Shown here piece after piece: positions 18,760-28,734 of a stretch of DNA of 64,000 nt. The stretch is from Paracoccaceae bacterium. GTDB taxonomy: Bacteria > Pseudomonadota > Alphaproteobacteria > Rhodobacterales > Rhodobacteraceae. Position 1 is the first letter of the stretch, and each line of letters begins with the position of its first letter. Location of the stretch: positions 1 to 64,000 of the forward strand of contig JANQRL010000007.1 in NCBI GenBank assembly GCA_028284605.1. Reading direction: 5' to 3'. The notes under the pieces were generated by a model. It made no database searches and had not been told where the DNA came from. It was given only the letters and a program-made list of their open reading frames with translations. The translations under genes were made by a program, and so were the position numbers.

Positions 18760-19412
18760 GCCAGCACCCCCTGCCGCAGCAACACCTGCCGCGAGAGCAT
18801 CCCCGCTAACCGGGTCGAATGTGTGACGACAAGAAGCGCCGCGCCGGTCTCCGCCACCAGGTCGAGCATCAGGGCGAGCACCGCGTCGGAGGTGGCCTCG
18901 TCGAGATTGCCGGTGGGTTCGTCCGCCAGAACCAGTTTCGGCCGCGCGGCGAGGGTGCGGGCAATGGCCACCCGCTGCTGCTGCCCCCCTGAGAGCTGTT
19001 CGGGGTATTTCGTCAGGTGCTCGGTCAGCCCCATGCGCCCGGCGAGTTCGGCGTTCCAGACGGGATCGGCGCGCCCGGCCAGACGGGCCTGAAAGGCGAT
19101 ATTGGCGGCGACGTCGAGGGACGGGATCAGGTTGAACTGCTGGAAGACGACGCCGACCGTGGTCCGCCGCAGCTCGGCCCGCCCGGCATCGTCAAGGGTG
19201 CCGATCTCCCGGCCATCCACCACGATCCGCCCGGCATCGGCACTGTCGAGCCCACCGACGAGATGCAGGAACGTGCTCTTGCCGCTGCCGCTCTCGCCGG
19301 TCAGCGCCAGGGTCTCGCCGCGTTCCATTGCCAGGGACACGCCGCGCAGCACCGGCACTGGACCCGCCGCCGATGGATAGGATTTCTCGATGCCGAATGC
19401 GTCCAGTATCAT
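18756..19412 (-). CDS. LolD/MacB-type ABC transporter ATP-binding protein
   Basis: A 218-aa ATPase. Walker A is GESGSGKST (residues 39-47), the Q-loop is [13 protein letters not shown], the ABC signature is LSGGQQQR, Walker B is [13 protein letters not shown] and the switch His is in VVTHS. The GNLD sequence after Walker B is typical of the LolD/MacB/FtsE branch. It pairs with the FtsX-like permease, whose gene overlaps it by four bases, and with the AttH-like lipocalin. It is the promoter-proximal gene of this three-gene operon; selD follows 53 bases after the lipocalin and may be read through. Confidence 0.93.
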   Translation of the reverse strand: MILDAFGIEKSYPSAAGPVPVLRGVSLAMERGETLALTGESGSGKSTFLHLVGGLDSADAGRIVVDGREIGTLDDAGRAELRRTTVGVVFQQFNLIPSLDVAANIAFQARLAGRADPVWNAELAGRMGLTEHLTKYPEQLSGGQQQRVAIARTLAARPKLVLADEPTGNLDEATSDAVLALMLDLVAETGAALLVVTHSTRLAGMLSRQVLLRQGVLA

Positions 19413-19645
19413 GCCCTGCTCCTGACCATCGAGAGGTAAGCGAGTGCGCAGAAAGATCGAGCCTTTTCCGCAATCTGGCTCATTTCAACCATCGGTCGGC
19501 CAGAGCCCGGCGACGATCTCAAGGTCGCGGCGCAATCGGCCCAGAGTGGGTAGCCGATGGTAGGGCTTTCCCGACTGTCCGGCCGGTTTTTCGCACCATA
19601 GACTCACCCCAATACTTCGAGCCCATTCAATCAGCGAGCCCATCC

Positions 19646-19894
19646 ATGAGTTTCTATGCCCATGATGTTTTCGGCTACGCAGCCGCGTTAAGCGTTCTTC
19701 TGTCGTCTCTTGCACCGTCCCTCGCGCTGGTCCGTTTGGCGGCACTCTTTTCCAACGTGTTCTTCATCTTCTACGGCCTGCTCGCGGCGCTTCTGCCGGT
19801 GCTGTTGCTCCACGCGCTGCTCCTGCCGATCAATCTGCGCCATGTCGTGAAGGGGCGACGCGTGGTCTATGTGCGGGCCGAGCGTCCGGACTAA
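19646..19894 (+). CDS. small two-helix membrane protein
   Basis: An 82-aa hydrophobic protein with two predicted membrane helices (about residues 9-37 and 38-66). LVRLAALFSNVFFIFYGLLAALLPVLLLHALLLPIN, spanning residues 25-60, resembles the membrane segment found N-terminal to cyclic-nucleotide-binding domains in some alphaproteobacterial proteins, but no such domain follows here. The C-terminal tail is short and basic. It could be a stand-alone membrane module or a remnant. I start at ATG 19646, after a non-coding stretch. Its TAA shares bases with the TAG of convergent tdh (overlap CTAA). Confidence 0.6.
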   Translation: MSFYAHDVFGYAAALSVLLSSLAPSLALVRLAALFSNVFFIFYGLLAALLPVLLLHALLLPINLRHVVKGRRVVYVRAERPD

Positions 19895-20934
19895 CCGGCG
19901 GTCCAGTCCAGCACCACCTTGCCGGACTTGCCCGAGAGCATTGCGTCGAACCCGGCCCGGTAGTCCGCGGCGGGGAAGCGATGGGTGATGACCCGGCGCA
20001 CATCGAGGCCGTTCTGGAGGAGCGCGATCATCTTGTACCAGGTCTCGAAGATCTCCCGGCCATAGACGCCCTTGATGGTGATCGCCTTGAAGACAATGCG
20101 CGACCAGTCGACGGGCGACTTCCCCGGCGGAATGCCGAGCAGTGCGATGCGCCCGCCCATAACGAGGCTTTCGACCATCTGGTCGAGGGCGATCTGGTTC
20201 CCGGACATTTCGAGCCCGATGTCGAAGCCCTCCTTCATGCCCAGGTCGGAGATGACCTGCGTGAGGTCCTCCTCCGCCACGTTGACCGGGCGCACATCGG
20301 CGACCTCGGCGGCCAGCGCGAGACGGTCGGCGTTCACATCGGTGATCACCACATGCCGGGCGCCGACATTGCGGGCGACGGCGGCGGCCATGATCCCGAT
20401 CGGCCCGGCGCCGGTGACCAGCACGTCCTCCCCGATCAGGTCGAAGCTGAGCGCGGTGTGGACGGCGTTGCCCAAGGGATCGAGGATCGCGCCGACCTCG
20501 TCATCGATTTCGTTGGGCAGGGGCACGACGTTGAAGGCGGGCAGACGCAGGTATTCGGCAAAGGCCCCCTGTTCGTTCACCCCGATGCCCCGCGTGCCGG
20601 GGTCGAGGTGGAACTTGCCGGCGCGGGATTGCCGCGACTGGGTGCCGATCAGATGCCCCTCGCCGGAGACCCGCTGGCCGCGGAAGAGCCCGGTAACATT
20701 TGCCCCCAGTTCCACGATCTCGCCGGCGAATTCATGCCCGGTGATGAGCGGCACCGGCACCGTGCCCGCCGCCCAGTCGTCCCAGTTCCAGATATGGATG
20801 TCGGTGCCGCAGATGCCGGTCTTGTTGACTCGGATCAGCACATCGTCGGGTCTGATCTCCGGCACTGGCGCGGAGATCATCTCCAGCCCCGGCGCCGGGG
20901 CGGTCTTGGCCAGGGCCCTCATTTCATTCTGCAT
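19891..20934 (-). CDS. tdh: L-threonine 3-dehydrogenase
   Basis: A 347-aa NAD-dependent zinc alcohol-dehydrogenase-family enzyme oxidising threonine to 2-amino-3-ketobutyrate. The catalytic zinc site is Cys42 (GICGTDIH) and His67-Glu68 (GHEFAGE). The Rossmann motif is VTGAGPIGIMAA. The lobe that in E. coli TDH binds a structural zinc through four cysteines here reads HLIGTQSRQSRAGKFHLD (94-111), with Gly, Ser, Ser and Asp at those positions, so the structural zinc is probably absent. The start is ATG 20934, five bases after GGGAGG, and overlaps the upstream methyltransferase by 11 bases. Confidence 0.92.
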   Translation of the reverse strand: MQNEMRALAKTAPAPGLEMISAPVPEIRPDDVLIRVNKTGICGTDIHIWNWDDWAAGTVPVPLITGHEFAGEIVELGANVTGLFRGQRVSGEGHLIGTQSRQSRAGKFHLDPGTRGIGVNEQGAFAEYLRLPAFNVVPLPNEIDDEVGAILDPLGNAVHTALSFDLIGEDVLVTGAGPIGIMAAAVARNVGARHVVITDVNADRLALAAEVADVRPVNVAEEDLTQVISDLGMKEGFDIGLEMSGNQIALDQMVESLVMGGRIALLGIPPGKSPVDWSRIVFKAITIKGVYGREIFETWYKMIALLQNGLDVRRVITHRFPAADYRAGFDAMLSGKSGKVVLDWTAG

Positions 20935-21559
20935 TTTCGCCTCCCGGCGTGCGCAGTACGAGCCAGACCCAGTATACGCCCGCGGCCCTGTTGCCGTCCT
21001 GGATCGAGTCCGTCTTGGTACGGAAGGTTTCCTCGAAGCCCGCATCGGCAAAGAGCTCTGCGGTGGCGGAGGGGTCGACCTCGTAGACCGGCAGGCCCGG
21101 CGGCAAGGGCCCGATCCGGAGGGCCAGACACAGAAGGCCGCCGGGCACGGTGAGGGTCCGTAGCACGGACGCGGCACGGGTCCGTTCACCGGGATCGAGG
21201 TGATGCCAGACTCCCATGAGGTTGATGAAGTCAAACCTGACACCCTGTGACACGAGCCGAGACAGTTCGGGCAGCGCGTCTTGAACCCAATCGACCCGCT
21301 CGTCGGTCGCCCGCGCCTGACGGAAGAAGGCCGAGGCGGGTTCAACGGCGGTGACCCGATGGCCCATATCGGCGAACCATCGGGCGTCGCGCCCCGTCGC
21401 CGCGCCGATATCGGCCACCCGGGCCGGCCGATCCGGGATCAGGTGCCGGACCGGGGCGTAGAGCGTCTCGTTCGCGATTGCGTCGTAGCGCTCCGCCAGA
21501 TGCGCGGCTTTGTCCTCATAGACCGCGATGGCGGCCGCCGATCCCCCCTGTTCGGTCAC
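20924..21559 (-). CDS. class I SAM-dependent methyltransferase between kbl and tdh
   Basis: A 211-aa methyltransferase. Motif I is [20 protein letters not shown] (about residues 46-65), with the acidic VTAVEPA strand next and the [16 protein letters not shown] motif IV region near residue 115. The late strand [12 protein letters not shown] fits the fold. The substrate is unknown; the sequence is of the ubiE/bioC-like type that acts on small molecules. I start at GTG 21559, which overlaps the kbl stop as GTGA; its stop overlaps tdh by 11 bases. Being sandwiched between the two threonine-degradation genes makes co-translation likely, although no methylation step belongs to that pathway. Confidence 0.8.
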   Translation of the reverse strand: MTEQGGSAAAIAVYEDKAAHLAERYDAIANETLYAPVRHLIPDRPARVADIGAATGRDARWFADMGHRVTAVEPASAFFRQARATDERVDWVQDALPELSRLVSQGVRFDFINLMGVWHHLDPGERTRAASVLRTLTVPGGLLCLALRIGPLPPGLPVYEVDPSATAELFADAGFEETFRTKTDSIQDGNRAAGVYWVWLVLRTPGGENAE

Positions 21560-22740
21560 CCGATCACCCCCAGCTCTCGACCGACCTCGGCGAAGGCTTC
21601 GAGGGCCTGATCGAGATCGTCCCGGGTCAGCGCGGCGTTCATCTGGGTGCGGATGCGGGCCTTGCCGCGCGGCACCACCGGAAAGAAGAAACCGGAGACC
21701 AGAACGCCCCGCTCGAAGAGCCGCGATGCCATCTCCTGCGCCGGGCCGGCCTCGTGGGTCATCACCGGCACGATGGGGTGCTCGCCGGGCAGCAGGTCGA
21801 AGCCGAGATCGGTAAGCCCCGCGCGCCAATAGGCGGCATTGTCGAAGAGCCGCGTGCGCAACTCGTCGCCGGCCTCCACAAGGTCAAGGGCGGCGAGCGT
21901 TGCGGTGAGCACCGCCGGCGGGAGGGCGTTGGAAAACAGATAGGGCCGGGCGCGCTGGCGCAGCAGGTCGATGACAGGCTGCGCGGCGGCGACATAGCCG
22001 CCGATGGCGCCGCCCAGCGCCTTGCCGAATGTGCCGGTCAGAACATCCGCCGCCACGCCGAACTTCGCCGGGGTTCCCGCGCCGCGCGGCCCGACAAAGC
22101 CGGTGGCATGGCAATCGTCCACCATCAGAACGGCGTCGTATCTGTCCGCCAGCGCCCGGATGCCGTCGAGCGGGGCAAAGACCCCGTCCATGGAAAAGAC
22201 GCCATCGGTCGCGATCATCACATGGCGCGCCCCGCCGTCGCGGGCGGCCTTCAGTTGCGTCTCCAGATCGGTGAGATCGGCATTGGCGTAGCGGAACCGC
22301 CGCGCCTTGCAGAGCCTGATGCCGTCGATGATGCTCGCGTGGTTCAGCGCGTCCGAGACAATGGCGTCCTCCGGACCAAGAAGCGGCTCGAACGCGGCGG
22401 CATTGGCGTCGAAACAGGCTGCGAAGAGGATCGCGTCGTCCTGGCCGAGAAACGCCGCCAGCCTTTGTTCCAGAACCCGGTGCAGGTCGAGCGTCCCGCA
22501 GATGAACCGCACCGAGGCCATGCCGAAGCCACGGGCATCCATCCCCTCCTTTGCCGCGGCGATCAGCGTGGGGTGATCGGCGAGGCCGAGATAGTTGTTG
22601 GCGCAAAGGTTGATGACGTCGCGGTCGCCGACCTTCGTGCGGCCACCCTGGGGCGCGCTGATCTCGCGCTCTGTCTTCCAGAGCCCCTCGGCCCGGATCG
22701 CCGCCAGCTCTTCGCCGATGTGATCGAGAAAGGCGCTCAT
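21556..22740 (-). CDS. kbl: glycine C-acetyltransferase (2-amino-3-ketobutyrate CoA ligase)
   Basis: A 394-aa PLP enzyme of the alpha-oxoamine synthase family. It cleaves 2-amino-3-ketobutyrate with CoA to glycine and acetyl-CoA, the second step after Tdh. Markers are [14 protein letters not shown] near residue 45, the [19 protein letters not shown] segment, [17 protein letters not shown], and the cofactor lysine in [11 protein letters not shown]. Length and order match E. coli Kbl closely. It is the first gene of a kbl-methyltransferase-tdh operon and is divergent from the thiolase gene, with 114 bases between the starts. Confidence 0.94.
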   Translation of the reverse strand: MSAFLDHIGEELAAIRAEGLWKTEREISAPQGGRTKVGDRDVINLCANNYLGLADHPTLIAAAKEGMDARGFGMASVRFICGTLDLHRVLEQRLAAFLGQDDAILFAACFDANAAAFEPLLGPEDAIVSDALNHASIIDGIRLCKARRFRYANADLTDLETQLKAARDGGARHVMIATDGVFSMDGVFAPLDGIRALADRYDAVLMVDDCHATGFVGPRGAGTPAKFGVAADVLTGTFGKALGGAIGGYVAAAQPVIDLLRQRARPYLFSNALPPAVLTATLAALDLVEAGDELRTRLFDNAAYWRAGLTDLGFDLLPGEHPIVPVMTHEAGPAQEMASRLFERGVLVSGFFFPVVPRGKARIRTQMNAALTRDDLDQALEAFAEVGRELGVIG

Positions 22741-22854
22741 GATCTTCTCCCCGCCTGACGCCGCGTCCCTCAGGCCGGGCTACCCGACATCCGTCTGGCC
22801 AAGCTGGCCGGGGAGCGGCATTCTCGGGTCAACTTTTACCACGGAGTTCGACTC

Positions 22855-24030
22855 ATGTCCGATATCGTCATCCTGTCCGGCGCGCGCACCGCCATCGGTA
22901 CTTTCGGCGGCGCGCTCGCCCCGGTTCCGCCTACCACCCTCGGCGCGGTGGCTGCAACGGCGGCGCTCGAGCGGGCGGGCGTGGAGGGCGGCCAGATCGG
23001 CCATGTCTCCTTCGGCCATGTCATCAACACCGAACCGAAAGACATGTATCTGTCCCGCGTCGCGGCGATGGAGGCCGGCGTGCCGGACACGACGCCGGCG
23101 ATGAACGTCAACCGGCTCTGCGGCTCCGGCGTGCAGGCGATCGTCTCGGTCATTCAGTCGCTGGCGCTGGGTGACGCGGAATTCGGCCTCGCCGGCGGGG
23201 CGGAGAACATGAGCCGCTCGCCCTTCATCATCCCCGATCAGCGCTGGGGTGCGAAGATGGGGGATATCCGGACCCTCGACATGATGCTGGGCGCGCTCAA
23301 CTGCCCCTTCGGTACCGGCCATATGGGGGTGACGGCGGAGAATGTGGCGGGCGAGCATCAGGTGACGCGGGAGGAGCAGGATGCCTTCGCGCTCGAAAGC
23401 CAGAACCGCGCCGGGAAGGCCATCGAGGCCGGGCATTTCGCCGACCAGATCGCGCCGGTAACGATCAAGACCCGCAAGGGCGATATCGTCTTCGAGACCG
23501 ACGAGCATCCGAAGGCCACGACGGCGGAGGCGCTTGCCGGGTTGCGCACAGTGTTCCAGAAGGACGGCACCGTGACGGCAGGCAATGCCAGCGGGATCAA
23601 CGACGGTGCCGCTGCGCTGGTGCTGGCCCGGGCCGATGCGGCGGAAGCGGCGGGGCTCACCCCCAAGGCGCGGATCATCGGCTATGCCCATGCCGGGGTG
23701 CGGCCCGAGGTGATGGGGATCGGCCCGGTTCCGGCGGTGCGAAAGCTGCTGGAGCGCACCGGGCTCTCGGTCGAGGATTTCGACGTGATCGAATCGAACG
23801 AAGCCTTCGCGGCCCAGGCCCTCGCGGTGACAAAGGAACTCGGCCTCGATCCCGACAAGGTAAACCCCAATGGCGGCGCCATCGCCCTCGGCCACCCGAT
23901 CGGGGCCACCGGGGCGATCATCGCGATCAAGGCACTGGCGGAGCTGGAGCGCATCGGCGGTTCGAAAGCCCTCGTCACGATGTGCATCGGCGGCGGGCAG
24001 GGAATCGCGCTGGCGCTGGAGCGGGTCTGA
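22855..24030 (+). CDS. acetyl-CoA C-acyltransferase (thiolase)
   Basis: A 391-aa degradative or biosynthetic thiolase. The nucleophile is Cys89 in NVNRLCGSGVQAI, the catalytic His is in GGAIALGHPIGATGA, and the second Cys is in MCIGGGQG near the C-terminus. The sequence could serve beta-ketothiolase steps in polyhydroxybutyrate, fatty acid or amino acid metabolism; phaA, bktB and atoB cannot be told apart from sequence alone. It is transcribed away from kbl, and since threonine cleavage yields acetyl-CoA, a metabolic link is possible. Confidence 0.9.
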   Translation: MSDIVILSGARTAIGTFGGALAPVPPTTLGAVAATAALERAGVEGGQIGHVSFGHVINTEPKDMYLSRVAAMEAGVPDTTPAMNVNRLCGSGVQAIVSVIQSLALGDAEFGLAGGAENMSRSPFIIPDQRWGAKMGDIRTLDMMLGALNCPFGTGHMGVTAENVAGEHQVTREEQDAFALESQNRAGKAIEAGHFADQIAPVTIKTRKGDIVFETDEHPKATTAEALAGLRTVFQKDGTVTAGNASGINDGAAALVLARADAAEAAGLTPKARIIGYAHAGVRPEVMGIGPVPAVRKLLERTGLSVEDFDVIESNEAFAAQALAVTKELGLDPDKVNPNGGAIALGHPIGATGAIIAIKALAELERIGGSKALVTMCIGGGQGIALALERV

Positions 24031-24197
24031 CCGTTCCGGACGGCGCCCGTCAGCGGCGTCGCCCAGGAATAGGGGGCGGGCCTTAACGGCCGCCCGGCCC
24101 CGAACCGGCCGGACGGCCCAAATGCCACACCCACCGCCCGCCAAACCCCTTTCGCACCGCGCTTTTTCTGGACAGCCCCCGCCTCGGCAGTCTATTT

Positions 24198-24241
24198 TTT
24201 GCCTCAAACGGGGCAAACACGATCCCGGAATTTGAGGCAAA
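24198..24241. promoter_or_regulatory. long inverted repeat upstream of the aminotransferase gene
   Basis: TTTGCCTCAAA (24198-24208) and TTTGAGGCAAA (24231-24241) form an exact 11-base inverted repeat with centres 33 bp apart. The intervening segment adds CGGG/CCCG pairing and a third GGCAAAC copy. A possible -10 TCTATT lies just upstream. It ends nine bases before the start codon, so it could be an operator or an RNA hairpin hiding the start. Confidence 0.5.
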
Positions 24242-24250
24242 CCCAAGCGT

Positions 24251-25429
24251 ATGCAGTACCCCGAGCGGTTTTCGAACCTACCGGCTTATGCCTTTCCGCG
24301 CCTGCGGAGCCTGCTCGACGCCCATGCGCCGGGGGGTGAGCCGCTGGCGATGACGATCGGCGAGCCGCAGCACCCGTTTCCGGGCTTCGTCACCACGATC
24401 CTGAACGAGTATGTCTCTGAATTCGCACGATATCCGGTGAATGAGGGAACAGAGGGCCTCTTGGAGGCGATCTCCGGCTGGCTCGGACGGCGCTACGGCG
24501 TGGAGGTCGGGCCGGAGCGGCTGATGGCGCTGAACGGGACCCGCGAGGGGCTCTACAACGCCGCCCATGCGCTCTGCCCGGAACTGAAGGGCGGCCGGCA
24601 GCCCGTCGTCCTGACCCCGAACCCGTTCTACCAGGTCTATGCCGTCGCCGCGCTCTCGGTCGGGGCCGAACCGGTCTATGTCCGGGCGACCAAAGAGACC
24701 GGCCATCTGCCGGATTATGCCGGCCTGCCCCGCGACATCCTCGACCGGACGGCACTGGCCTATATCTGTTCGCCAGCGAACCCCCAGGGCGCGGTGGCGT
24801 CGCGGGACTATTGGCGCGACCTCCTGGCGCTCGCAGAGCGCCACGATTTCCGGGTGCTCGCCGATGAATGCTATTCCGAGATTTACCGCGACGCGCCCCC
24901 GCCGGGCATTCTCGACGTCGCGGCGGAAATCGGCGCCGATCCGGAGCGGGTGGTGGCGTTCCACTCCCTCTCGAAACGCTCGAACCTGCCCGGCCTGCGC
25001 TCCGGCTTCGTGGCCAGCGGGCCGGAGAGTATCCGGCGGATCCGACAACTCCGCGCCTATGCCGGCGCGCCTCTGCCGCTGCCGCTGCAAAGGGTGGCGG
25101 AGAAGGTCTGGGACAATGAGGACCACGTCGTCGAGAACCGCGCGCTCTATGCCGAGAAATACGACATCGCCGATCAGGTCTTCGACAACCTGCCGGGCTA
25201 CGTTACGCCCCCTGCCGGCTTCTTCCTCTGGCTCAGGGTGGCCGACGGGGAGGCCGCGGCGCTGCGGCTCTGGACAGAGACCGGCATCCGGGTCCTGCCC
25301 GGCGCCTATCTGAGCCGCGAGGTCGGGGGCGAGAACCCCGGCGCGGGATATATCCGGGTCGCCATGGTGGCCCCAAGGGAAGAAGTGCAGCGCGGGCTCA
25401 GCCTGATCCGCGACTGCCTCTACGGTTGA
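24251..25429 (+). CDS. class I/II PLP aminotransferase (DapC-like)
   Basis: A 392-aa fold-type I aminotransferase. The PLP-binding Lys242 is in [16 protein letters not shown], preceded by the cofactor Asp in [10 protein letters not shown], with CSPANPQG upstream and the C-terminal carboxylate-binding Arg in GYIRVAM. The overall pattern fits the DapC-like succinyldiaminopimelate or N-succinyl-L,L-DAP aminotransferases of lysine biosynthesis in proteobacteria, but related enzymes act on other amino acids. An 11-base inverted repeat sits directly before its start. It ends 11 bases before ftsK, an association often seen in alphaproteobacteria. Confidence 0.85.
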   Translation: MQYPERFSNLPAYAFPRLRSLLDAHAPGGEPLAMTIGEPQHPFPGFVTTILNEYVSEFARYPVNEGTEGLLEAISGWLGRRYGVEVGPERLMALNGTREGLYNAAHALCPELKGGRQPVVLTPNPFYQVYAVAALSVGAEPVYVRATKETGHLPDYAGLPRDILDRTALAYICSPANPQGAVASRDYWRDLLALAERHDFRVLADECYSEIYRDAPPPGILDVAAEIGADPERVVAFHSLSKRSNLPGLRSGFVASGPESIRRIRQLRAYAGAPLPLPLQRVAEKVWDNEDHVVENRALYAEKYDIADQVFDNLPGYVTPPAGFFLWLRVADGEAAALRLWTETGIRVLPGAYLSREVGGENPGAGYIRVAMVAPREEVQRGLSLIRDCLYG

Positions 25430-25440
25430 GGGACGAGACG

Positions 25441-28407
25441 ATGGCCTATCAGACGAGACAGCGCGACCCGCTTTTCGATGCGACAACCCAGGCGGCGCTC
25501 GAACAGCGTGGCAAGGAACTTCTGGGCCTCCTGCTTCTGGGGCTCGGGATCGTTGTCGGGCTGATGCTCTGGTCCTATTCGCCGGACGATCCGTCCTGGA
25601 TGCTGGCCACGGATGGGCCGGTGCAGAACCTGCTGGGCCGTACCGGGGCGACCATCGCCGCGCCGCTGATGATGATTGTGGGGCTCGGGTCCTGGGGTCT
25701 CGCCGCGATCCTGGCCGTCTGGGGCCTTCGTTTCGCGCTGCATCGGGGCGAGGAGCGGGCGGTCGGGCGGCTGATCTTCGCGCCCATCGCCATTGCGCTC
25801 GTGTCGGTCTACGCCTCCACGCTGGTGCCGGGCGCGGGTTGGGACCACACCTTCGGTCTCGGCGGGCTTTTTGGCGACACCGTGCTTGGCATCGCGCTCA
25901 CCGTGATCCCGCTCCAGGCGAGCTTCGGGGTCAAGGTGATGTCGCTCCTTTCCGGTATCGCCATTGTCGCCTTTGCCGCCTTTGTCCTGGGCTTCACCTG
26001 GGCCGAGATGCGCCGGGCCCTGCGCTTCGGCCTCGTCGGCCTGATCATGCTCTATTCGCTGATTCTGACGCTGCTGGGCCGCGGCGCCGGCGCCTCGTTC
26101 CGCGCGGCCCAATCGATGAAATCCCGGGTCGAGGCGAAGCGGGAGGAGGCGCGCCAGCTGCGTGAAGAGGCGGAGGCCGAGGAGGTCGCCCGCCGTGCCG
26201 TTCCCGATCCGGGTGAGACCGCGCGTGTGGCGGCGGTGATCCGCGCCCGCCAGGCCGCCGCGCGACAGGAGGATGCCTTCCCCGAACTCGCGTCCGCTGA
26301 GCCGGAACTCGAACCGGAACCGCGCGCGGGTCTTCTGAGCAAGGTACCGGGCCTCCTACGCCGAAGCGAACCCGTGATGCCCGCGCCTGAGCTTGTCGAA
26401 GAGCCGCCAGTGACCGGTGAGGTGCCCGCGGCCGACGACGACCGGATCCGCGCGAAGATCACCGACGTCGTCCGGTCCCGGATGCGCCCTCAGCCGACGC
26501 CCGAGCACTCCTCGGTCGCCATCGAGGCCGCCGCGCGCCGCAAGGGGCCGCCGCCGCTCATCGCCGATACGGAAACCGGGCTTCGGCCCGAACCGCCGCT
26601 CCATGCGCCGAGCGAGGAGGATGCGCTGATGGCTCGGGTCGCAAGCCAGGCGCCGGTTGCGACTGCGCGCGAGGTTGTCGCGGCGCCGAGCGACGCCGCC
26701 TCCCCGGCCCACGACGCGCCGCGCCACGCCCCGGGGCAGCCGCCGAAACTGGCGACGCCGACGAATGCCCCGGTCCACGCGCCGCCGCCGAGCGCACTCG
26801 ACACCCGGGTCCAGCACAACACCCGCAGCGCCCAGCCCTCCCGCCAGGCCAGGGCCGAGGCGCAGCCGGCGCTGAGCTTCGATGACGCCGCGCCCGAGTA
26901 TGAGACGCCGCCGCTCGGTCTGCTCTCGAAGGCCGTTCCAATCACCCGGAACCATCTGAGCGACGAGGCCCTCGAAGAAAACGCCCGGATGCTCGAAACC
27001 GTGCTCGACGATTACGGGGTCAAGGGCGAGATCGTCTCGGTCCGTCCGGGCCCGGTTGTGACGATGTACGAGTTGGAGCCCGCGCCGGGCCTCAAGGCCA
27101 GCCGTGTCATCGGCCTGGCCGACGATATTGCCCGGTCCATGTCAGCGCTCTCGGCCCGAGTCTCCACCGTTCCGGGCCGCTCCGTCATCGGCATCGAACT
27201 GCCCAATGCCGAGCGCGAGAAGGTCGTGCTGCGCGAAATCCTCTCCGACCGCACCTATGGCGACGGCACCCACCGTCTGCCGCTGGCGCTGGGCAAGGAT
27301 ATCGGCGGCGGGCCGGTCGTGGCGAACCTTGCCAAGATGCCCCATCTGCTGATCGCGGGTACCACCGGGTCCGGTAAATCCGTGGCCATCAACACGATGA
27401 TCCTGAGCCTGCTCTACAAGCTCTCGCCGGAGGAATGCCGGCTCATCATGATCGACCCGAAGATGCTGGAACTCAGCGTCTATGACGGCATCCCGCATCT
27501 GCTCTCCCCCGTCGTCACCGACCCGAAGAAGGCCGTGGTGGCCCTGAAATGGGTGGTCGGAGAGATGGAGGACCGCTACCGCAAGATGTCCAAAATGGGG
27601 GTGCGCAACATCGAAGGCTATAACGGCCGGGTCCGCGATGCGCTGGGCAAGGGGGAGATGTTCTCGCGCACCGTCCAAACGGGCTTCGACGACGCCACCG
27701 GCGAGCCGATCTTCGAGACCGAGGAATTCGCCCCCGAGGCGATGCCCTATATCGTCGTCGTGGTCGACGAGATGGCCGACCTGATGATGGTGGCGGGCAA
27801 GGAGATCGAAGCCTGCATCCAGCGCCTGGCGCAGATGGCCCGGGCCTCCGGCATCCACCTGATCATGGCGACGCAGCGCCCCTCGGTCGATGTCATCACC
27901 GGGACGATCAAGGCGAATTTCCCGACCCGGATTTCGTTCCAGGTGACCTCCAAAGTCGACTCGCGAACCATTCTCGGCGAGCAGGGCGCGGAGCAGCTCC
28001 TCGGAATGGGCGACATGCTCTACATGGCCGGCGGCGCGAAGATCACCCGGGTCCATGGCCCCTTCGTCAGCGACGAGGAGGTCGAGGAGATCGTCACCTA
28101 CCTCAAGCAGTTCGGCCCGCCTGACTACCAGTCCGGCGTCGTGGACGGCCCGGAGGACGACAAGGAAAGCGATATCGACGCGGTGCTCGGCCTTGGCGGC
28201 AATACCGACGGGGAGGACGCGCTCTACGATCAGGCGGTGGCCATCGTGGCGCGGGACCGCAAATGCTCCACCTCCTACATCCAGCGCAAGCTCGCCATCG
28301 GCTACAACAAGGCCGCGCGGCTTGTGGAACAGATGGAGGAAGAGGGCGTGGTCAGCCCCGCAAACCATGTCGGTAAGCGCGAGGTGCTGGTGCCGGAAGT
28401 CGGATAG
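25441..28407 (+). CDS. ftsK: DNA translocase FtsK
   Basis: A 988-aa division-linked DNA pump that clears chromosome dimers at the septum. The N-terminal 200 residues hold about four membrane helices. A charged, Ala/Pro-rich linker follows (about residues 210-480), then the motor domain with Walker [11 protein letters not shown] (near 640), IDPKMLELS, Walker [13 protein letters not shown] and the [12 protein letters not shown] segment. The C-terminal 70 residues are the gamma winged helix ([27 protein letters not shown]) that reads KOPS sites. I use ATG 25441, not an in-frame TTG five codons earlier that overlaps the preceding stop. Confidence 0.96.
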   Translation: MAYQTRQRDPLFDATTQAALEQRGKELLGLLLLGLGIVVGLMLWSYSPDDPSWMLATDGPVQNLLGRTGATIAAPLMMIVGLGSWGLAAILAVWGLRFALHRGEERAVGRLIFAPIAIALVSVYASTLVPGAGWDHTFGLGGLFGDTVLGIALTVIPLQASFGVKVMSLLSGIAIVAFAAFVLGFTWAEMRRALRFGLVGLIMLYSLILTLLGRGAGASFRAAQSMKSRVEAKREEARQLREEAEAEEVARRAVPDPGETARVAAVIRARQAAARQEDAFPELASAEPELEPEPRAGLLSKVPGLLRRSEPVMPAPELVEEPPVTGEVPAADDDRIRAKITDVVRSRMRPQPTPEHSSVAIEAAARRKGPPPLIADTETGLRPEPPLHAPSEEDALMARVASQAPVATAREVVAAPSDAASPAHDAPRHAPGQPPKLATPTNAPVHAPPPSALDTRVQHNTRSAQPSRQARAEAQPALSFDDAAPEYETPPLGLLSKAVPITRNHLSDEALEENARMLETVLDDYGVKGEIVSVRPGPVVTMYELEPAPGLKASRVIGLADDIARSMSALSARVSTVPGRSVIGIELPNAEREKVVLREILSDRTYGDGTHRLPLALGKDIGGGPVVANLAKMPHLLIAGTTGSGKSVAINTMILSLLYKLSPEECRLIMIDPKMLELSVYDGIPHLLSPVVTDPKKAVVALKWVVGEMEDRYRKMSKMGVRNIEGYNGRVRDALGKGEMFSRTVQTGFDDATGEPIFETEEFAPEAMPYIVVVVDEMADLMMVAGKEIEACIQRLAQMARASGIHLIMATQRPSVDVITGTIKANFPTRISFQVTSKVDSRTILGEQGAEQLLGMGDMLYMAGGAKITRVHGPFVSDEEVEEIVTYLKQFGPPDYQSGVVDGPEDDKESDIDAVLGLGGNTDGEDALYDQAVAIVARDRKCSTSYIQRKLAIGYNKAARLVEQMEEEGVVSPANHVGKREVLVPEVG

Positions 28408-28734
28408 GTCGGGAGTCGCCAGCGGACCGCATCGAAGTTCAGGGCTCGCTCTACGGCGGACCGATGCCAGACGCTTGTTGGTTCGTCACCGATGGGACGG
28501 CATCGTCCAGAGGACCGGTGCGGACGCTCTTCGCGCCGCTGATGGAGGAGCGCGACCGGTTGGACATTGAATGGCGGGCTGACGGTCCCTGACGGTGCGG
28601 CGTCTGACGCCAATGATCGCGGGCCGGAGGGACGGACAGGCGCAAGGCGTGGACCAAGGCCCACGCGCAGGCCGCCGCCCCTTCCCAACGCCGCCGCGCT
28701 GGTCTATCCCGCGCCCGTCAGTTCAGGGACGCCC
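28408..28734. other. ftsK-ribB intergenic region with a possible gene remnant
   Basis: This is 327 bases without a recognised gene. One plus-strand frame (28464-28592, ATG to TGA, 42 codons) reads like ordinary protein (MPDACWFVTDGTASSRGPV then LFAPLMEERDRLDIEW), and the frame stays open upstream to ftsK with a similarly plausible RIEVQGSLYGGP. It could be a decayed gene or a small protein; no ribosome-binding site supports it. No FMN riboswitch consensus is visible despite the riboflavin gene downstream. Confidence 0.35.

Noticed and set aside
22741..22854. Glycine or threonine-linked riboswitch before kbl
   Set aside because: The gap is short and shows none of the glycine riboswitch GGAGA/CCAAAG-type core on the minus strand.
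28408..28734. FMN riboswitch upstream of ribB
   Set aside because: The conserved FMN element landmarks (AGGGT and GGCGGT segments with their spacing) are not present; ribB here appears to lack that control.
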